Source of the DNA: Burkholderiales bacterium
GTDB lineage: Bacteria; Pseudomonadota; Gammaproteobacteria; Burkholderiales; Casimicrobiaceae
DNA length: 64,000 nucleotides
Direction: 5' to 3'
NCBI GenBank assembly: GCA_020851235.1
Contig: JADZDD010000017.1
Coordinates: 62,001-126,000 of the forward strand
The position numbers were made by a program, and so were the translations under genes. Within the stretch, counting starts at the first letter, position 1. Every line of letters starts with the position of its first letter. The notes below the pieces were generated by a model, which saw only the letters and a list, made by a program, of their open reading frames with translations, was not told where the DNA came from and did not search any database. This document shows, piece after piece, positions 17,988 through 27,345 of this stretch.

Positions 17988-19346
17988 GTGGTGAAGCGCA
18001 GCCCCGCGACCGCGCGCCACGACGCGCCGCGGGTCGGCTTCGTCTCGCTCGGTTGCCCGAAGGCGCTCGTCGACTCGGAGCGCATCCTCACGCAACTGCG
18101 CGCCGAGGGCTACACGATCGCGCCCGACTACGGCGGCGCGGACCTCGTCGTCGTCAATACCTGCGGCTTCATCGATGCCGCCGTGGCCGAGTCGCTCGAC
18201 GCGATTGGCGAGGCCCTCGCCGAGAACGGCAAGGTCATCGTCACCGGCTGCCTCGGCGCCCGCGAGGGCGGCGAGTTCGTGCGCGAGGCGCACCCCCGGG
18301 TGCTCGCCGTCACTGGCCCGCACGCGACGGCGGAGGTGATGCACGCGGTGCACGCGCACCTGCCCCGCCCCCACGACCCCTTCGTCGACCTCGTCCCGCC
18401 GCAGGGCATCAAGCTCACGCCGACGCACTACGCGTACCTGAAGATCAGCGAGGGCTGCAACCATCGCTGCACGTTCTGCATCATTCCGTCGCTGCGCGGT
18501 GACCTCGTGAGCCGCCCGTTCGGCGACGTCATGCAGGAGGCGGAGAACCTCGTCCGCGCCGGCGTGAAGGAGCTGCTCGTCGTGTCGCAGGACACGAGCG
18601 CCTACGGTGTCGACGTGCGCTACCGCACGGGCTTCTGGCAGGGGCGTCCGGTCAAGACCCGCCTGACCGAGCTCGCGGCAGCGCTCGGCAGTCTCGGCGT
18701 GTGGGTTCGGCTGCATTACGTGTATCCGTATCCGCACGTCGACGCCGTGCTTCCGCTCATGGCCGAGGGTCGGATCCTGCCGTACCTCGACGTCCCCTTC
18801 CAGCACGCGAGCCCGCGCATCCTCAAGCTCATGAAGCGCCCGGCCAATGCCGAGAACACGCTCGCGCGCATCGCGGCGTGGCGCGCGATCTGTCCCGAGC
18901 TCACGTTGCGCTCGACCTTCATCGTGGGCTTTCCGGGCGAGACCGAAGCCGAGTTCGAGGAACTCCTCGCCTTCCTCGAGGCCGCCCAACTCGACCGCGT
19001 GGGCTGCTTCGCGTACTCGCCGGTGGAAGGCGCCACCGCCAACGCGCTGCCCGACCCGGTGCCCGAGGCCCTGCGTGAGGAGCGGCGCGCGCGCTTCATG
19101 GCGGTGCAGGCGAGGATCAGCGCCGCGCGGCTGGCCCGCAAGGTCGGCACCACGCTCGACGTCCTCGTCGACGCAGTGACGGGGTCGCGGGCGCAGGCCC
19201 GGTCGAAGGCGGACGCCCCCGAGATCGATGGCGTGGTGCACGTCACGCAGGCCAAGGGATTGCGCGCGGGGGACCTGGCGCGCGTGACGGTGACCGCTGC
19301 CGACACGCACGACTTGACCGGCAAGCGCGTCGCCTCCGACACGTAG
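17988..19346 (+). CDS. rimO: Ribosomal protein S12 methylthiotransferase
   Basis: A 452-residue radical-SAM methylthiotransferase that modifies Asp88/89 of ribosomal protein S12. The N-terminal UPF0004 domain has [28 protein letters not shown] and [10 protein letters not shown], which supply the three auxiliary-cluster cysteines. The radical-SAM CxxxCxxC is in [20 protein letters not shown]. The C-terminal TRAM domain ends in LTGKRV. RimO rather than MiaB is indicated by CPKALVDSE and the overall length. The start is GTG, with a second in-frame GTG directly after it. Confidence 0.96.
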   Translation: MVKRSPATARHDAPRVGFVSLGCPKALVDSERILTQLRAEGYTIAPDYGGADLVVVNTCGFIDAAVAESLDAIGEALAENGKVIVTGCLGAREGGEFVREAHPRVLAVTGPHATAEVMHAVHAHLPRPHDPFVDLVPPQGIKLTPTHYAYLKISEGCNHRCTFCIIPSLRGDLVSRPFGDVMQEAENLVRAGVKELLVVSQDTSAYGVDVRYRTGFWQGRPVKTRLTELAAALGSLGVWVRLHYVYPYPHVDAVLPLMAEGRILPYLDVPFQHASPRILKLMKRPANAENTLARIAAWRAICPELTLRSTFIVGFPGETEAEFEELLAFLEAAQLDRVGCFAYSPVEGATANALPDPVPEALREERRARFMAVQARISAARLARKVGTTLDVLVDAVTGSRAQARSKADAPEIDGVVHVTQAKGLRAGDLARVTVTAADTHDLTGKRVASDT

Positions 19347-19486
19347 CGGCGCCGGCGCCGCCGACTCGTGCGATCATTGGCGCGCGTCGCGCCATGAATC
19401 GCCTTCGACCGCATCGGCGTGCCGGTGCGCGGCGCGACGTGCCGTTGGCCGTACCCCCCCGTCGTCGCCTGTCGTCACCCGCGCCC

Positions 19487-20731
19487 ATGAGCCCTTGCCG
19501 TTCGCGCCTCGCCCACGTCGTACCCTTCCTTGCCGTGGCTGCGCTCGTCGCCGCATGCAGCAAGGAAGTGCCACCGCCGCCCCGACCGGCGCCCGAGGTC
19601 GCCGTCGTCACGATCGAGCCGCGGACGATTCCCTACACGCCGACCTTCGTCGCGCAAACGGAGAGCTCGCGTCAGGTCAACATCGTCGCCCGCGTGTCGG
19701 GCTTTCTCGACAGCATCGCGTATTCGGAAGGCGATCTCGTCAAGCAAGGCCAGCTCATGTTCAAGCTGGATACCAAGCCCTTCCTCGCGCAGCTCAATGC
19801 CGCCAAGGGCGAACTGCAGGCGCAGCAGGCGCGCCTCGACACCGCGCAGGTGACCTACCGGCGCGTGAAGCCGCTCGCCGACCAGGATGCGTTGCCGCAG
19901 ATGGACCTCGACCGGGCCAAGGGCGAACTCGACGCCGCGCGCGCCGCCGTGTTCTCGGCGCAGGCCAAGGTCGAGGAAGCGACGCTGAATCTCGGTTACG
20001 CGACGATCACCTCGCCGGTCACCGGTGTGGCGAGCCGCTCGCTGCAGCGCCAGGGCGCGTACGTGAACGCGCTCGCCGACAGCGCCAACCTCACCTACGT
20101 GGCCGCCCTCGATCCCATCTGGGTGAACTTCAGCATCTCGCAAAACCAGATGGCGCACTTCCAGGAGCTCGCCGAAAAGCATCTCGTCGTCGCGCCCAGG
20201 GACGACAACTTCGACGTCGAGATCATCCTTCCCAACGGCACGCCGTACGCGAAGCGCGGCCAGATCGGCTTTGCCGACCCCTCGTTCAGCCCCGACACCG
20301 GCGCGTTCCTGGTTCGCGCGGTGATCCCCAATCCCAGGCACGAACTGCGCCCCGGCATGTTCGTCACCGCGCGCCTCTTGGGCGCCGTGCGCCCCAATGC
20401 CATCGTGGTGCCGCAGCTCGCGGTGCAGCAGGGCAGCAACGGTCACGCGGTCTTCGTGGTCGGCGCCAACGGCGTTGCCGAAGTGCGCCCGGTGATCGTC
20501 GGCGACTACGTCGGCGACAAGGACATCGTGATCCAGACCGGGCTCAATCCCGGTGATCGGGTGATCGTCGACGGCATGATGCGCGTCGTGCCGGGACAGC
20601 CGGTGCGCATCGCGGCGACGAGCGCCACCCCCGCAGCGGCGGCGCCTGCGGGTGGTGCCGCGCCGGCAGCCGGCGGCGCCACCGCGGGCAAGCCGACGGA
20701 CGCGAGCAAGGCCGACGCCAAGAAGAAGTAG
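19487..20731 (+). CDS. RND efflux periplasmic adaptor lipoprotein (system 1)
   Basis: A 414-residue membrane-fusion protein of the AcrA/MexA group. It has a lipoprotein signal with the lipobox VAACS, then the adaptor domains: lipoyl half-motifs (VNIVARVSGFLDSIAYSEGD and LGYATITSPVTGVASRSL), an alpha-hairpin between them, and a beta-barrel (FADPSFSPDTGAFLVRAVIP with RPGMFVTARL). The C terminus ends in an Ala/Pro/Gly-rich tail and KADAKKK, longer than usual. Only three bases separate it from the RND pump gene. It would bridge that pump to the outer-membrane factor. Confidence 0.94.
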   Translation: MSPCRSRLAHVVPFLAVAALVAACSKEVPPPPRPAPEVAVVTIEPRTIPYTPTFVAQTESSRQVNIVARVSGFLDSIAYSEGDLVKQGQLMFKLDTKPFLAQLNAAKGELQAQQARLDTAQVTYRRVKPLADQDALPQMDLDRAKGELDAARAAVFSAQAKVEEATLNLGYATITSPVTGVASRSLQRQGAYVNALADSANLTYVAALDPIWVNFSISQNQMAHFQELAEKHLVVAPRDDNFDVEIILPNGTPYAKRGQIGFADPSFSPDTGAFLVRAVIPNPRHELRPGMFVTARLLGAVRPNAIVVPQLAVQQGSNGHAVFVVGANGVAEVRPVIVGDYVGDKDIVIQTGLNPGDRVIVDGMMRVVPGQPVRIAATSATPAAAAPAGGAAPAAGGATAGKPTDASKADAKKK

Positions 20732-20734
20732 CCG

Positions 20735-23700
20735 ATGTTCACGCATTTCTTCATCGACCGGCCGATCCTGTCGTCGGTCATCTCGATCCTGTTCGTGCTC
20801 GCGGGGCTGGTCGCAATGTCGGTCGCCCCGATCGAGCAGTACCCGGAGCTCGCACCGCCGTCGGTGTCGATCTCGGCCTCGTATCCGGGAGCCACGGCGG
20901 AGGTGATCGCCAACCAGGTGGCCGCCCCGATCGAGGCGCAGATCAACGGCGTGGACAACCTCCTGTACTTCTCGTCGACTTCCTCGTCGTCAGGGAGCGT
21001 ATCGATCCAGGCGGTGTTCGCGCCGGGGAGCGACCCCGACATCAACCAGGTGAACGTGCAAAACCGCGTGAACCAGGCGCTCTCGCAGTTGCCGCAGACG
21101 GTCACGCAGCAGGGGGTGACCGTCGAGAAGGTGTCGTCGGCGATCATGATGGTGCTGTCGATCTATTCCAACGACGACCGCTACACGTCGACCTACGTCG
21201 ACAACTACACGAACCTCTACGTCCTCGACGAGTTGAAGCGCGTGCCGGGCGCCAATCGCGCCTCGGTGCTCGGCATGCCCGACATCGCGATGCGCGTGTG
21301 GCTGCAGCCGGATCGCATGGCGCAGCTCGGGATCACCGTCCAGGAGGTCGCCAACGCGCTGCAAAGCCAGAACCAGACCTTCGGCATCGGCCAGATCGGC
21401 GGCCAGCCCGCGGTCCCGGGAACGCAGCAGACGTTCGTGATCACCGCGCAGGGCCTGCTCACCCGGCCCGAGGAATTCGAGGACGTGATCATCCGTGCCG
21501 ACAAGACCGGTGCCGCGACGGTGCGCCTGCGCGACATCGGCCGGGTCGAGCTCGACAAGCGCGACTACTCGGTGGTCAGCCGCATGAACGGCAAGATCTC
21601 GACCACGATCGCGATCTACCAGCAGCCGGGCGCGAATGCGGTGGCCACCGCCAAGGCGGTGCGCGCGCGCCTCGCCGAATTGAAGCCGTCGTTTCCCACC
21701 GGCCTCGACTACCGCATCGCGCTCGATACCAGCCTCTTCACGCTGAACTCGATCGACAAGGTCGTGCACACGTTCTTCGAGGCGGTGGTGCTCGTCGTGC
21801 TCGTCGTGTTCGTGTTCCTGCAGTCGCTGCGCGCGACGGTGATCCCGATCCTCGCCGTGCCGGTGTCGATCATCGGCACCTTCGTCGGGATGCACCTGCT
21901 CGGCTTCTCGATCAACATGCTGACGCTCTTCGGCATGATCCTCGCCATCGGGCTCGTCGTCGACGATGCGATCGTCGTCGTCGAGAGCGTCGAGGCCAAC
22001 ATGGCCGAGCGCGGGATCGGTCCGCTCGCCGCGGCCAAGCTCACGATGACGCAGATCGCAAGCGCGCTCATCTCGATCGTCCTCGTGCTGGTCGCCGTCT
22101 TCCTGCCGGTCGCCTTCCTCGGCGGCGTGACCGGCAAGCTCTACCAGCAGTTCGCGGTGACGATCGCGATCTCGATGGTGATCTCGGGGATCATGGCGCT
22201 TACCCTCTCGCCGGCGCTGGCCGCCCTCATCCTGAAGGCACAGCACGGGACGAAGAACCGTTTCTTTCGCGCCTTCGAGCGCGGCTTCGAAGTGATCCGC
22301 GACGGCTACCTCGGGGTGATCGCCCGCGCGCTGCGCGGCTGGCCGCTCGCGCTCATCGCCTTCGCCGTGATCCTCGCCGGCATCGGCTACATGTTCCGCA
22401 CGCTCCCCTCGAGCTTCGTGCCCGAGGAGGACCAGGGCTACTTCTTCACCGCGATCGTGGCACCGGACACGGCGAGCCTCGAGGTGACCGCCGCGATCAC
22501 GAAGCGCGTGCAGGAAGCGGTGTCCGCGGACCCTGCCGTGCAGGACGTCGCGTCGGTCGCCGGCTACAGCCTCCTCGACGGCCAGCTCGCCAACAACGGC
22601 GCGATCCTCTTCGCGTCGATGAAGCCCTTCGAGGAGCGCACCGACGCCTCGCTGCTGTCGTTTGCCGTGCTGCCGCGGATCAACGCCAAGCTCGCGCAGA
22701 TCCGCGAAGCCTTCACCCTCGCGATCAATCCACCGTCGATTCCCGGCATGGGGTCGATCGGCGGCTTCGAGTTCTACCTGCAAAGCCGCGGCAGCGCCGA
22801 TCCTCGCGCGCTTGGTGCGGCGGTGAATGCCTTCATCGCCAAGGCGCGCGAGCGGCCCGAGCTGCAAGGCGTGTCGACCACGTATCGACCGGCGACGCAG
22901 CAGCTCTTCGTCGATCTCGACCGCAGCAAGGCCGAGGTCCTGGGCGTCACCGTCGCCGAGGCGTTTGCCACCATGCAGGCGTTCTTCGGCTCGCAGGTCG
23001 TCGGCCAGTTCGCACAGTTCTCGCGCGTGTGGTGGGTGATCCTGCAGGCCGACGCCGACTACCGCATGCGGCCGTCCGACTTCGACAAGATCTTCGTGCG
23101 CTCACGTTCGGGCGCCAACGTCCCGCTCTCCTCGCTCATCACGACGAGATACGTCGCCTCCCCGAAGCTCGTGACGCGCTTCAACGGCTTCACGGCGGTG
23201 AAGATCACCGGCTCGCAGGCGCCGGGCTTCAGTTCGGGTCAGGCGCTCGCCGCGATGGAAGAGGTCGCGCGCGAGCTTCCCGGCGACTTCTCGTACGCAT
23301 GGGCGGGGCAGGCGCTGCAGGAGAAGCAGTCGGGCAGCACGTCGAGCTCGGCGTTCGTCTTCGGATTGATCCTCGTCTTCCTGCTGCTCGCCGCGCAGTT
23401 CGAGAAATGGACGCTGCCGATCGCCGTGGTGCTCACCATTCCGGTGGCGGTGCTCGGCGCCTTGCTCCTCACCTGGGCGGTGGGGCTCGAAAACGACGTC
23501 TACTTCCAGGTCGGCCTCGTCACGCTCGTGGGACTGTCCGCCAAGAACGCGATCCTGATCTGCGAGGTGGCCATCGAGCACGTGCGCGACGGCATGCCAC
23601 CCCGCGAGGCGGCGCTCGTCGCCGCGAAGGCGCGGCTGCGCGCGATCGTCATGACCTCACTCGCCTTCGGCTTCGGCTGCGTGCCGCTCGCGCTCGCCAC

Positions 23701-23929
23701 CGGCGCCGGCGCCAACAGCCTGCGCGCGATCGGCACCGGCGTCATCGGCGGCATCGCGGCGTCGATGCTGGTTGCCGTGATCTTCGCGCCGCTCTTCTTC
23801 TTCCTGCTGGAGTCGCTGTCGCAGCGCGTCGCCGGCAAGCGCCACGGCGGCACGCGCGACACCGCCGCCACGACGCCAACCCGGGCGAGCACGCCGCCGG
23901 CGGGCGACGCGACGCCCGATGCGCACTGA
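20735..23929 (+). CDS. RND multidrug efflux pump, HAE1 family (system 1)
   Basis: A 1064-residue AcrB/MexB-like proton-drug antiporter of the inner membrane. It has 12 predicted membrane helices in the family arrangement with two large periplasmic loops. The proton relay pair lies in LVVDDAIVVVESVEANMAE (about residues 410-411), and the partner Lys in GLSAKNAILICEVAIEH. The N terminus MFTHFFIDRPILSSVISIL is canonical, as is FVPEEDQGYFF. Substrates cannot be predicted. It lies between its adaptor and its outer-membrane factor, and its last 11 bases overlap the latter. No TetR or two-component regulator is adjacent. Confidence 0.95.
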   Translation: MFTHFFIDRPILSSVISILFVLAGLVAMSVAPIEQYPELAPPSVSISASYPGATAEVIANQVAAPIEAQINGVDNLLYFSSTSSSSGSVSIQAVFAPGSDPDINQVNVQNRVNQALSQLPQTVTQQGVTVEKVSSAIMMVLSIYSNDDRYTSTYVDNYTNLYVLDELKRVPGANRASVLGMPDIAMRVWLQPDRMAQLGITVQEVANALQSQNQTFGIGQIGGQPAVPGTQQTFVITAQGLLTRPEEFEDVIIRADKTGAATVRLRDIGRVELDKRDYSVVSRMNGKISTTIAIYQQPGANAVATAKAVRARLAELKPSFPTGLDYRIALDTSLFTLNSIDKVVHTFFEAVVLVVLVVFVFLQSLRATVIPILAVPVSIIGTFVGMHLLGFSINMLTLFGMILAIGLVVDDAIVVVESVEANMAERGIGPLAAAKLTMTQIASALISIVLVLVAVFLPVAFLGGVTGKLYQQFAVTIAISMVISGIMALTLSPALAALILKAQHGTKNRFFRAFERGFEVIRDGYLGVIARALRGWPLALIAFAVILAGIGYMFRTLPSSFVPEEDQGYFFTAIVAPDTASLEVTAAITKRVQEAVSADPAVQDVASVAGYSLLDGQLANNGAILFASMKPFEERTDASLLSFAVLPRINAKLAQIREAFTLAINPPSIPGMGSIGGFEFYLQSRGSADPRALGAAVNAFIAKARERPELQGVSTTYRPATQQLFVDLDRSKAEVLGVTVAEAFATMQAFFGSQVVGQFAQFSRVWWVILQADADYRMRPSDFDKIFVRSRSGANVPLSSLITTRYVASPKLVTRFNGFTAVKITGSQAPGFSSGQALAAMEEVARELPGDFSYAWAGQALQEKQSGSTSSSAFVFGLILVFLLLAAQFEKWTLPIAVVLTIPVAVLGALLLTWAVGLENDVYFQVGLVTLVGLSAKNAILICEVAIEHVRDGMPPREAALVAAKARLRAIVMTSLAFGFGCVPLALATGAGANSLRAIGTGVIGGIAASMLVAVIFAPLFFFLLESLSQRVAGKRHGGTRDTAATTPTRASTPPAGDATPDAH

Positions 23930-25427
23930 CATGCGCCCGCTCACCCCGCATTCGACCTGGCATCGGCGCGCCGCTCGCGGCGCAGCCGCCCTCGCCTGGT
24001 GCGCGCTCGCCGCGTGCACCGTCGGCCCCGACTACGTGCAGCCCACGGTGCCAACGCCCCCCGCGTGGCGCGTCACCTACGACACCGCCGCCGACATCGC
24101 CAACACCCGCTGGTGGGAGCACTTTGGCGACCCCGTGCTCACCGGCCTCATCGAATCCGCGCTGCGCGAGAACCGCGACCTCGTGATCGCCGCGGCCCGG
24201 GTCGACGCCTTCATCGGCCAGCTCCAGGCCACGCGCGCGCAGTATTACCCGCAGGTCAACTACAGCCTCGATGCAAGCCGCAACCGCACGACGCGGGTGG
24301 GCGCGTCCCCGCTGCCCGAAGGTGCGGACCCCTACTATTCGCTCTACCAGGGCGCGCTCGGCGCGTCGTGGCAGGTGGACCTCTTCGGTCGCGTGCGGCG
24401 GCAGACGGAGGCGGCGCAAGCGCGCGTCTACGCCACCGAGCAGGGGCGCCGCGGCGTCGTGCTGTCGGTGGTGACGAGCGTGGCGGCGAGCTACATCGCG
24501 CTGCGCGCGCTCGACAAGCAACTCGAGATCTCGCAGCGAACGGCGCAGAACAACGCCAATACGCTGCGCATCTTCGATCTGCGGCACAAGGGTGGCGTCG
24601 TCTCGCGCCTGGAGCTCGAGCAGGTGCAATCGCAGTACCAGCAGGCGCTCGCTGCGATCCCCGCGATCGAGCAGCGGATCGCCGCGCAGGAAAATCTCCT
24701 CGCCGCACTGCAGGGCCGTAACCCGTATCCGATCCCGCGCGGCAAGCCGATCGATGCACTCGTGCTGCCGCCGATCCCCGCCGACCTTCCAGCCTCGCTC
24801 CTCACCCGCCGGCCCGACCTCCTGCAGGCCGAGCAGGACATGATCGCCGCCAACGCCGACGTCGGCGCGGCCGAGGCGCTGTACTACCCGCAGTTCAACC
24901 TCACCGCCTCGCTCGGCTCGATCAGCGCCGCCTTCGGCAACTTCCTCACCGGTCCGGCGAGCGCGTGGACGCTGGCCGCCGGCCTCGCCGGTCCGCTCTT
25001 TACCGCGGGCGCCATCGAAGGCCAGGTCGCCGCCGCGAAGGCTTCCTCGGCCGCGGCGGTCGCCGCGTACCAGCAGGCGATTCTCATCGCCTTCCGCGAG
25101 ACCAACGACGCGCTCGCCGGGACCGTGAAGAAGCGCGTCGAGGCCGCGGCGCAGGCAAAGCGGGTCACCTCGCTGCGTGAGTACGCGCGCCTGTCGCGCG
25201 TGCGCTTCAACAGCGGCTATGCGAGCTACCTCGAGGTGCTCTACGCCGAAAACGAGCTCTTCGCCGCCGAACTCACCGCGGTGCAGACCTACGCCGACGG
25301 CTACACGCAGCTCGTCGCGGTGTACCGGGCGATGGGCGGTGGCTGGATCGATCTTGCCGATGCGGGAACCGCCGCAGGCGCCCGTGTCCCGGCGCGCGAG
25401 CGCGCGGCGCGGCAGCCGCTCTTCTGA
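23919..25427 (+). CDS. RND outer-membrane factor lipoprotein, NodT family (system 1)
   Basis: A 502-residue TolC/OprM-like channel. It carries a lipoprotein signal (ALAACTVGPDY), the early RWWEHFGDPVL block, and the paired repeats of the family (ASWQVDLFGRVRRQTEAAQA and SLLTRRPDLLQAEQDMIAAN). It starts inside the end of the pump gene. A second ATG four codons later is an equally good start. It completes a three-gene tripartite pump. Confidence 0.93.
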   Translation: MRTDMRPLTPHSTWHRRAARGAAALAWCALAACTVGPDYVQPTVPTPPAWRVTYDTAADIANTRWWEHFGDPVLTGLIESALRENRDLVIAAARVDAFIGQLQATRAQYYPQVNYSLDASRNRTTRVGASPLPEGADPYYSLYQGALGASWQVDLFGRVRRQTEAAQARVYATEQGRRGVVLSVVTSVAASYIALRALDKQLEISQRTAQNNANTLRIFDLRHKGGVVSRLELEQVQSQYQQALAAIPAIEQRIAAQENLLAALQGRNPYPIPRGKPIDALVLPPIPADLPASLLTRRPDLLQAEQDMIAANADVGAAEALYYPQFNLTASLGSISAAFGNFLTGPASAWTLAAGLAGPLFTAGAIEGQVAAAKASSAAAVAAYQQAILIAFRETNDALAGTVKKRVEAAAQAKRVTSLREYARLSRVRFNSGYASYLEVLYAENELFAAELTAVQTYADGYTQLVAVYRAMGGGWIDLADAGTAAGARVPARERAARQPLF

Positions 25428-25521
25428 GCGGCCTGCGCCGCATCCGTGACCCACGACCAAGCCGCTGCGCGGGCGGCGCGAAGGTCGCGATCGGCCGCCC
25501 CCGCCTGTCGCGATAGGCGAT

Positions 25522-25537
25522 ATCTTCGCGCGAAGAT
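25522..25537. promoter_or_regulatory. Perfect palindrome ATCTTCGCGCGAAGAT in the yiaW promoter
   Basis: A 16-base perfect palindrome lies directly upstream of a TATAAT (25544-25549), where a -35/spacer region would be. The outer flanks (GCGAT and ATCGC) extend the symmetry with a two-base offset. It looks like the operator of an unlinked regulator. Confidence 0.6.
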
Positions 25538-25543
25538 CGCTCC

Positions 25544-25549
25544 TATAAT
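25544..25549 (+). promoter_or_regulatory. -10 box (TATAAT) before the yiaW-yiaV-OMF unit
   Basis: A perfect TATAAT overlaps the first possible ATG of the DUF3302 gene (25548). If used, transcription would start near 25556 and translation at the next in-frame ATG (25575). No good -35 box is visible, as expected for a regulated promoter. Confidence 0.5.
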
Positions 25550-26114
25550 GCTCCGCCTTCTCGCCACCTCGCCCATGCGCGCCCTGCTTCGCTGCTACCT
25601 CGCCGTTGGCGTCACCCTCTTCGCCCCGCTCGCCCGGGCGTCGTTCCTCTCTGGCGACGCGCTCGACACCATGGCCGACTGGATCGCGATCATCGTGCTG
25701 GTGGTCGTCCCCCTCGGCGTGCTCGTCGTGTTCTGGATGATCCACGTCCTGCCCGAGAAGATCGCCGAGAAGCGCCACCACCCGCAGAAGGACGCGATCA
25801 ATACCGTTTGCCTCCTGTCGCTCGTGTTCGGCGGATTGCTGTGGCCCATTGCGTGGATCTGGGCATACACGAAGCCCGTGGCCTACCGCGCCGCCTACGG
25901 CACCGACAAGCACGACGACTACTACCTCGACATGGGCGAGCGCGCGCGGTCAGGTGAGCTGACCGACACCGGCATCGCGCACCTGCGCCAAGAACTCGAC
26001 ACGATGGCGCGACGCGGCGGTGGGCTCTCCCCGGCGCTGGTCGCGCTGCGCTCCGAGCTCGACGCGCCGCCGGTGCATGCGCATGCCGATGCGGCAACGA
26101 CGCCAGGGGCATGA
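25548..26114 (+). CDS. yiaW: DUF3302 inner-membrane protein, YiaW-like
   Basis: A 188-residue protein (179 if started at 25575). It has an N-terminal signal or membrane helix (CYLAVGVTLFAPLARAS), then the DUF3302 core of two hydrophobic helices around HVLPEKIAEKRHHPQKDAIN. The core closes with LVFGGLLWPIAWIWAYTKP, as in E. coli YiaW. The C-terminal 70 residues are a soluble extension absent from the roughly 107-residue E. coli protein. It is followed after three bases by the yiaV-like HlyD gene, the same pairing as in E. coli. Its function is unknown; it may help the adaptor insert or serve as the inner-membrane part of an export system. Confidence 0.82.
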   Translation: MLRLLATSPMRALLRCYLAVGVTLFAPLARASFLSGDALDTMADWIAIIVLVVVPLGVLVVFWMIHVLPEKIAEKRHHPQKDAINTVCLLSLVFGGLLWPIAWIWAYTKPVAYRAAYGTDKHDDYYLDMGERARSGELTDTGIAHLRQELDTMARRGGGLSPALVALRSELDAPPVHAHADAATTPGA

Positions 26115-26117
26115 CGC

Positions 26118-27341
26118 GTGGAAGCTCTCCTCCTCGGCATCTATTCGTTCTTCGTCTGGCTCATCTTCATCAAGCTGAAGTGGCTGCCGTGGAACATCAC
26201 GTCGCAGGTCATCGTGGTGATCATCCCGGTCGTGGCGCTGACGGCGATGGTGCTCACCTTGAACGTCGTCGCGCCGACGTCGGGCAACCTGCGCGTGTAC
26301 AAGTACACGATCCCCATCGTGTCGCAGGTGAAGGGCCGCGTGCTGGAGGTGCCGGTGGAGGAAGGCAATCGCCTCGTGCACAAGGGCGACGTGTTGTTCC
26401 GTGTCGACCCGACGCCGTACCACCTCGACGTGTCGAACCTCGAAGCGCAACTTGCGCTGGCCGAAGGTGGACAACGCGAGACGCAAGAATCACTCGCGGG
26501 CGCGGCCGCGAAGGTGGCCGAGGCGCGCGCGACGATCGCGCAGGCCGCCGCGCGTCTTGCAGAAGTGGATGCCCGCCTCGGCCTTGCGCGCAAGCGCGTC
26601 GAACAGCACCGCGAGCTCGTGGCGTCGGGCGCCGGCAACCGCTTCGACCTCGAGCAGGCCGAGGCGACGGTGGCCGAACTCACCGGCCAGCGCGAGTCCG
26701 TGCTCGGCACCGAGGCGCAGGCGCGCGCCGCCGAGGCGCAGGCGCAGGCATCGGTTGCGCAGATCCGCCAGAAGCTCGGCACCAAGGTGGATGGCACGTA
26801 CGCGCAGGTCGCGCAGATCCGCGCCCAACTCGACAACGCACGCTGGCTCCTCGAGCAAACCACCACGGTCTCACCGTGCGAATGCCACGTGATCAACTTG
26901 CAGCTTCGCGAGGGTGCCTTCGTCGCCGGCGTTCCCTTGAATCCGGTGATGACGCTCGTCGAGGCCGACGGCCAGATCGTGGCGTTCTACGCGCAAAACG
27001 AGCTCACCCGCGTGCAGGCGGGTGACGAGGCGGAATTCGCACTCGACACCTACCCGGGTCGCATCGTGAAGGGCAAGGTCGACTCGATCGTGTGGGCGAT
27101 CGGACAAGGGTCGCTGCCGCCGTCCGGCACCATTCCGCTGTCGACGCTCGCGACCCAGCCGCCGGGGCAATTCGCCGTGAAGTTCGACCTCGCGCCGCGC
27201 GACAAGGACGTATTCCTCGCCGCCGGCGCGGTCGGTCAGGCCGCGATCTATACGCAGTACGGGGTCATGCTGCACGTGGTGCGCAAGGTCATCCTGCGTG
27301 TGGGATCGTATCTCAACTACCTCATCCTCAAGCTGCACTGA
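26118..27341 (+). CDS. yiaV: HlyD-family membrane-fusion protein, YiaV-like
   Basis: A 407-residue adaptor. The start is a GTG (MEALLLGIYSFFVWLIFIKL). Two N-terminal hydrophobic helices are followed by the barrel-sandwich half-motif (YTIPIVSQVKGRVLEVPVEE), a long Ala/Glu/Gln-rich coiled-coil hairpin (about residues 110-250), the second half (TTVSPCECHVINLQLREGAF) and a beta-barrel. It ends in a hydrophobic segment (YGVMLHVVRKVILRVGSYLN). The dual N-terminal helix layout is that of E. coli YiaV/YibH/EmrA-AaeA relatives. It sits between DUF3302 and an outer-membrane factor. There is no FUSC, ABC or MFS pump in the unit. Confidence 0.88.
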   Translation: MEALLLGIYSFFVWLIFIKLKWLPWNITSQVIVVIIPVVALTAMVLTLNVVAPTSGNLRVYKYTIPIVSQVKGRVLEVPVEEGNRLVHKGDVLFRVDPTPYHLDVSNLEAQLALAEGGQRETQESLAGAAAKVAEARATIAQAAARLAEVDARLGLARKRVEQHRELVASGAGNRFDLEQAEATVAELTGQRESVLGTEAQARAAEAQAQASVAQIRQKLGTKVDGTYAQVAQIRAQLDNARWLLEQTTTVSPCECHVINLQLREGAFVAGVPLNPVMTLVEADGQIVAFYAQNELTRVQAGDEAEFALDTYPGRIVKGKVDSIVWAIGQGSLPPSGTIPLSTLATQPPGQFAVKFDLAPRDKDVFLAAGAVGQAAIYTQYGVMLHVVRKVILRVGSYLNYLILKLH

Positions 27342-27345
27342 CGCC

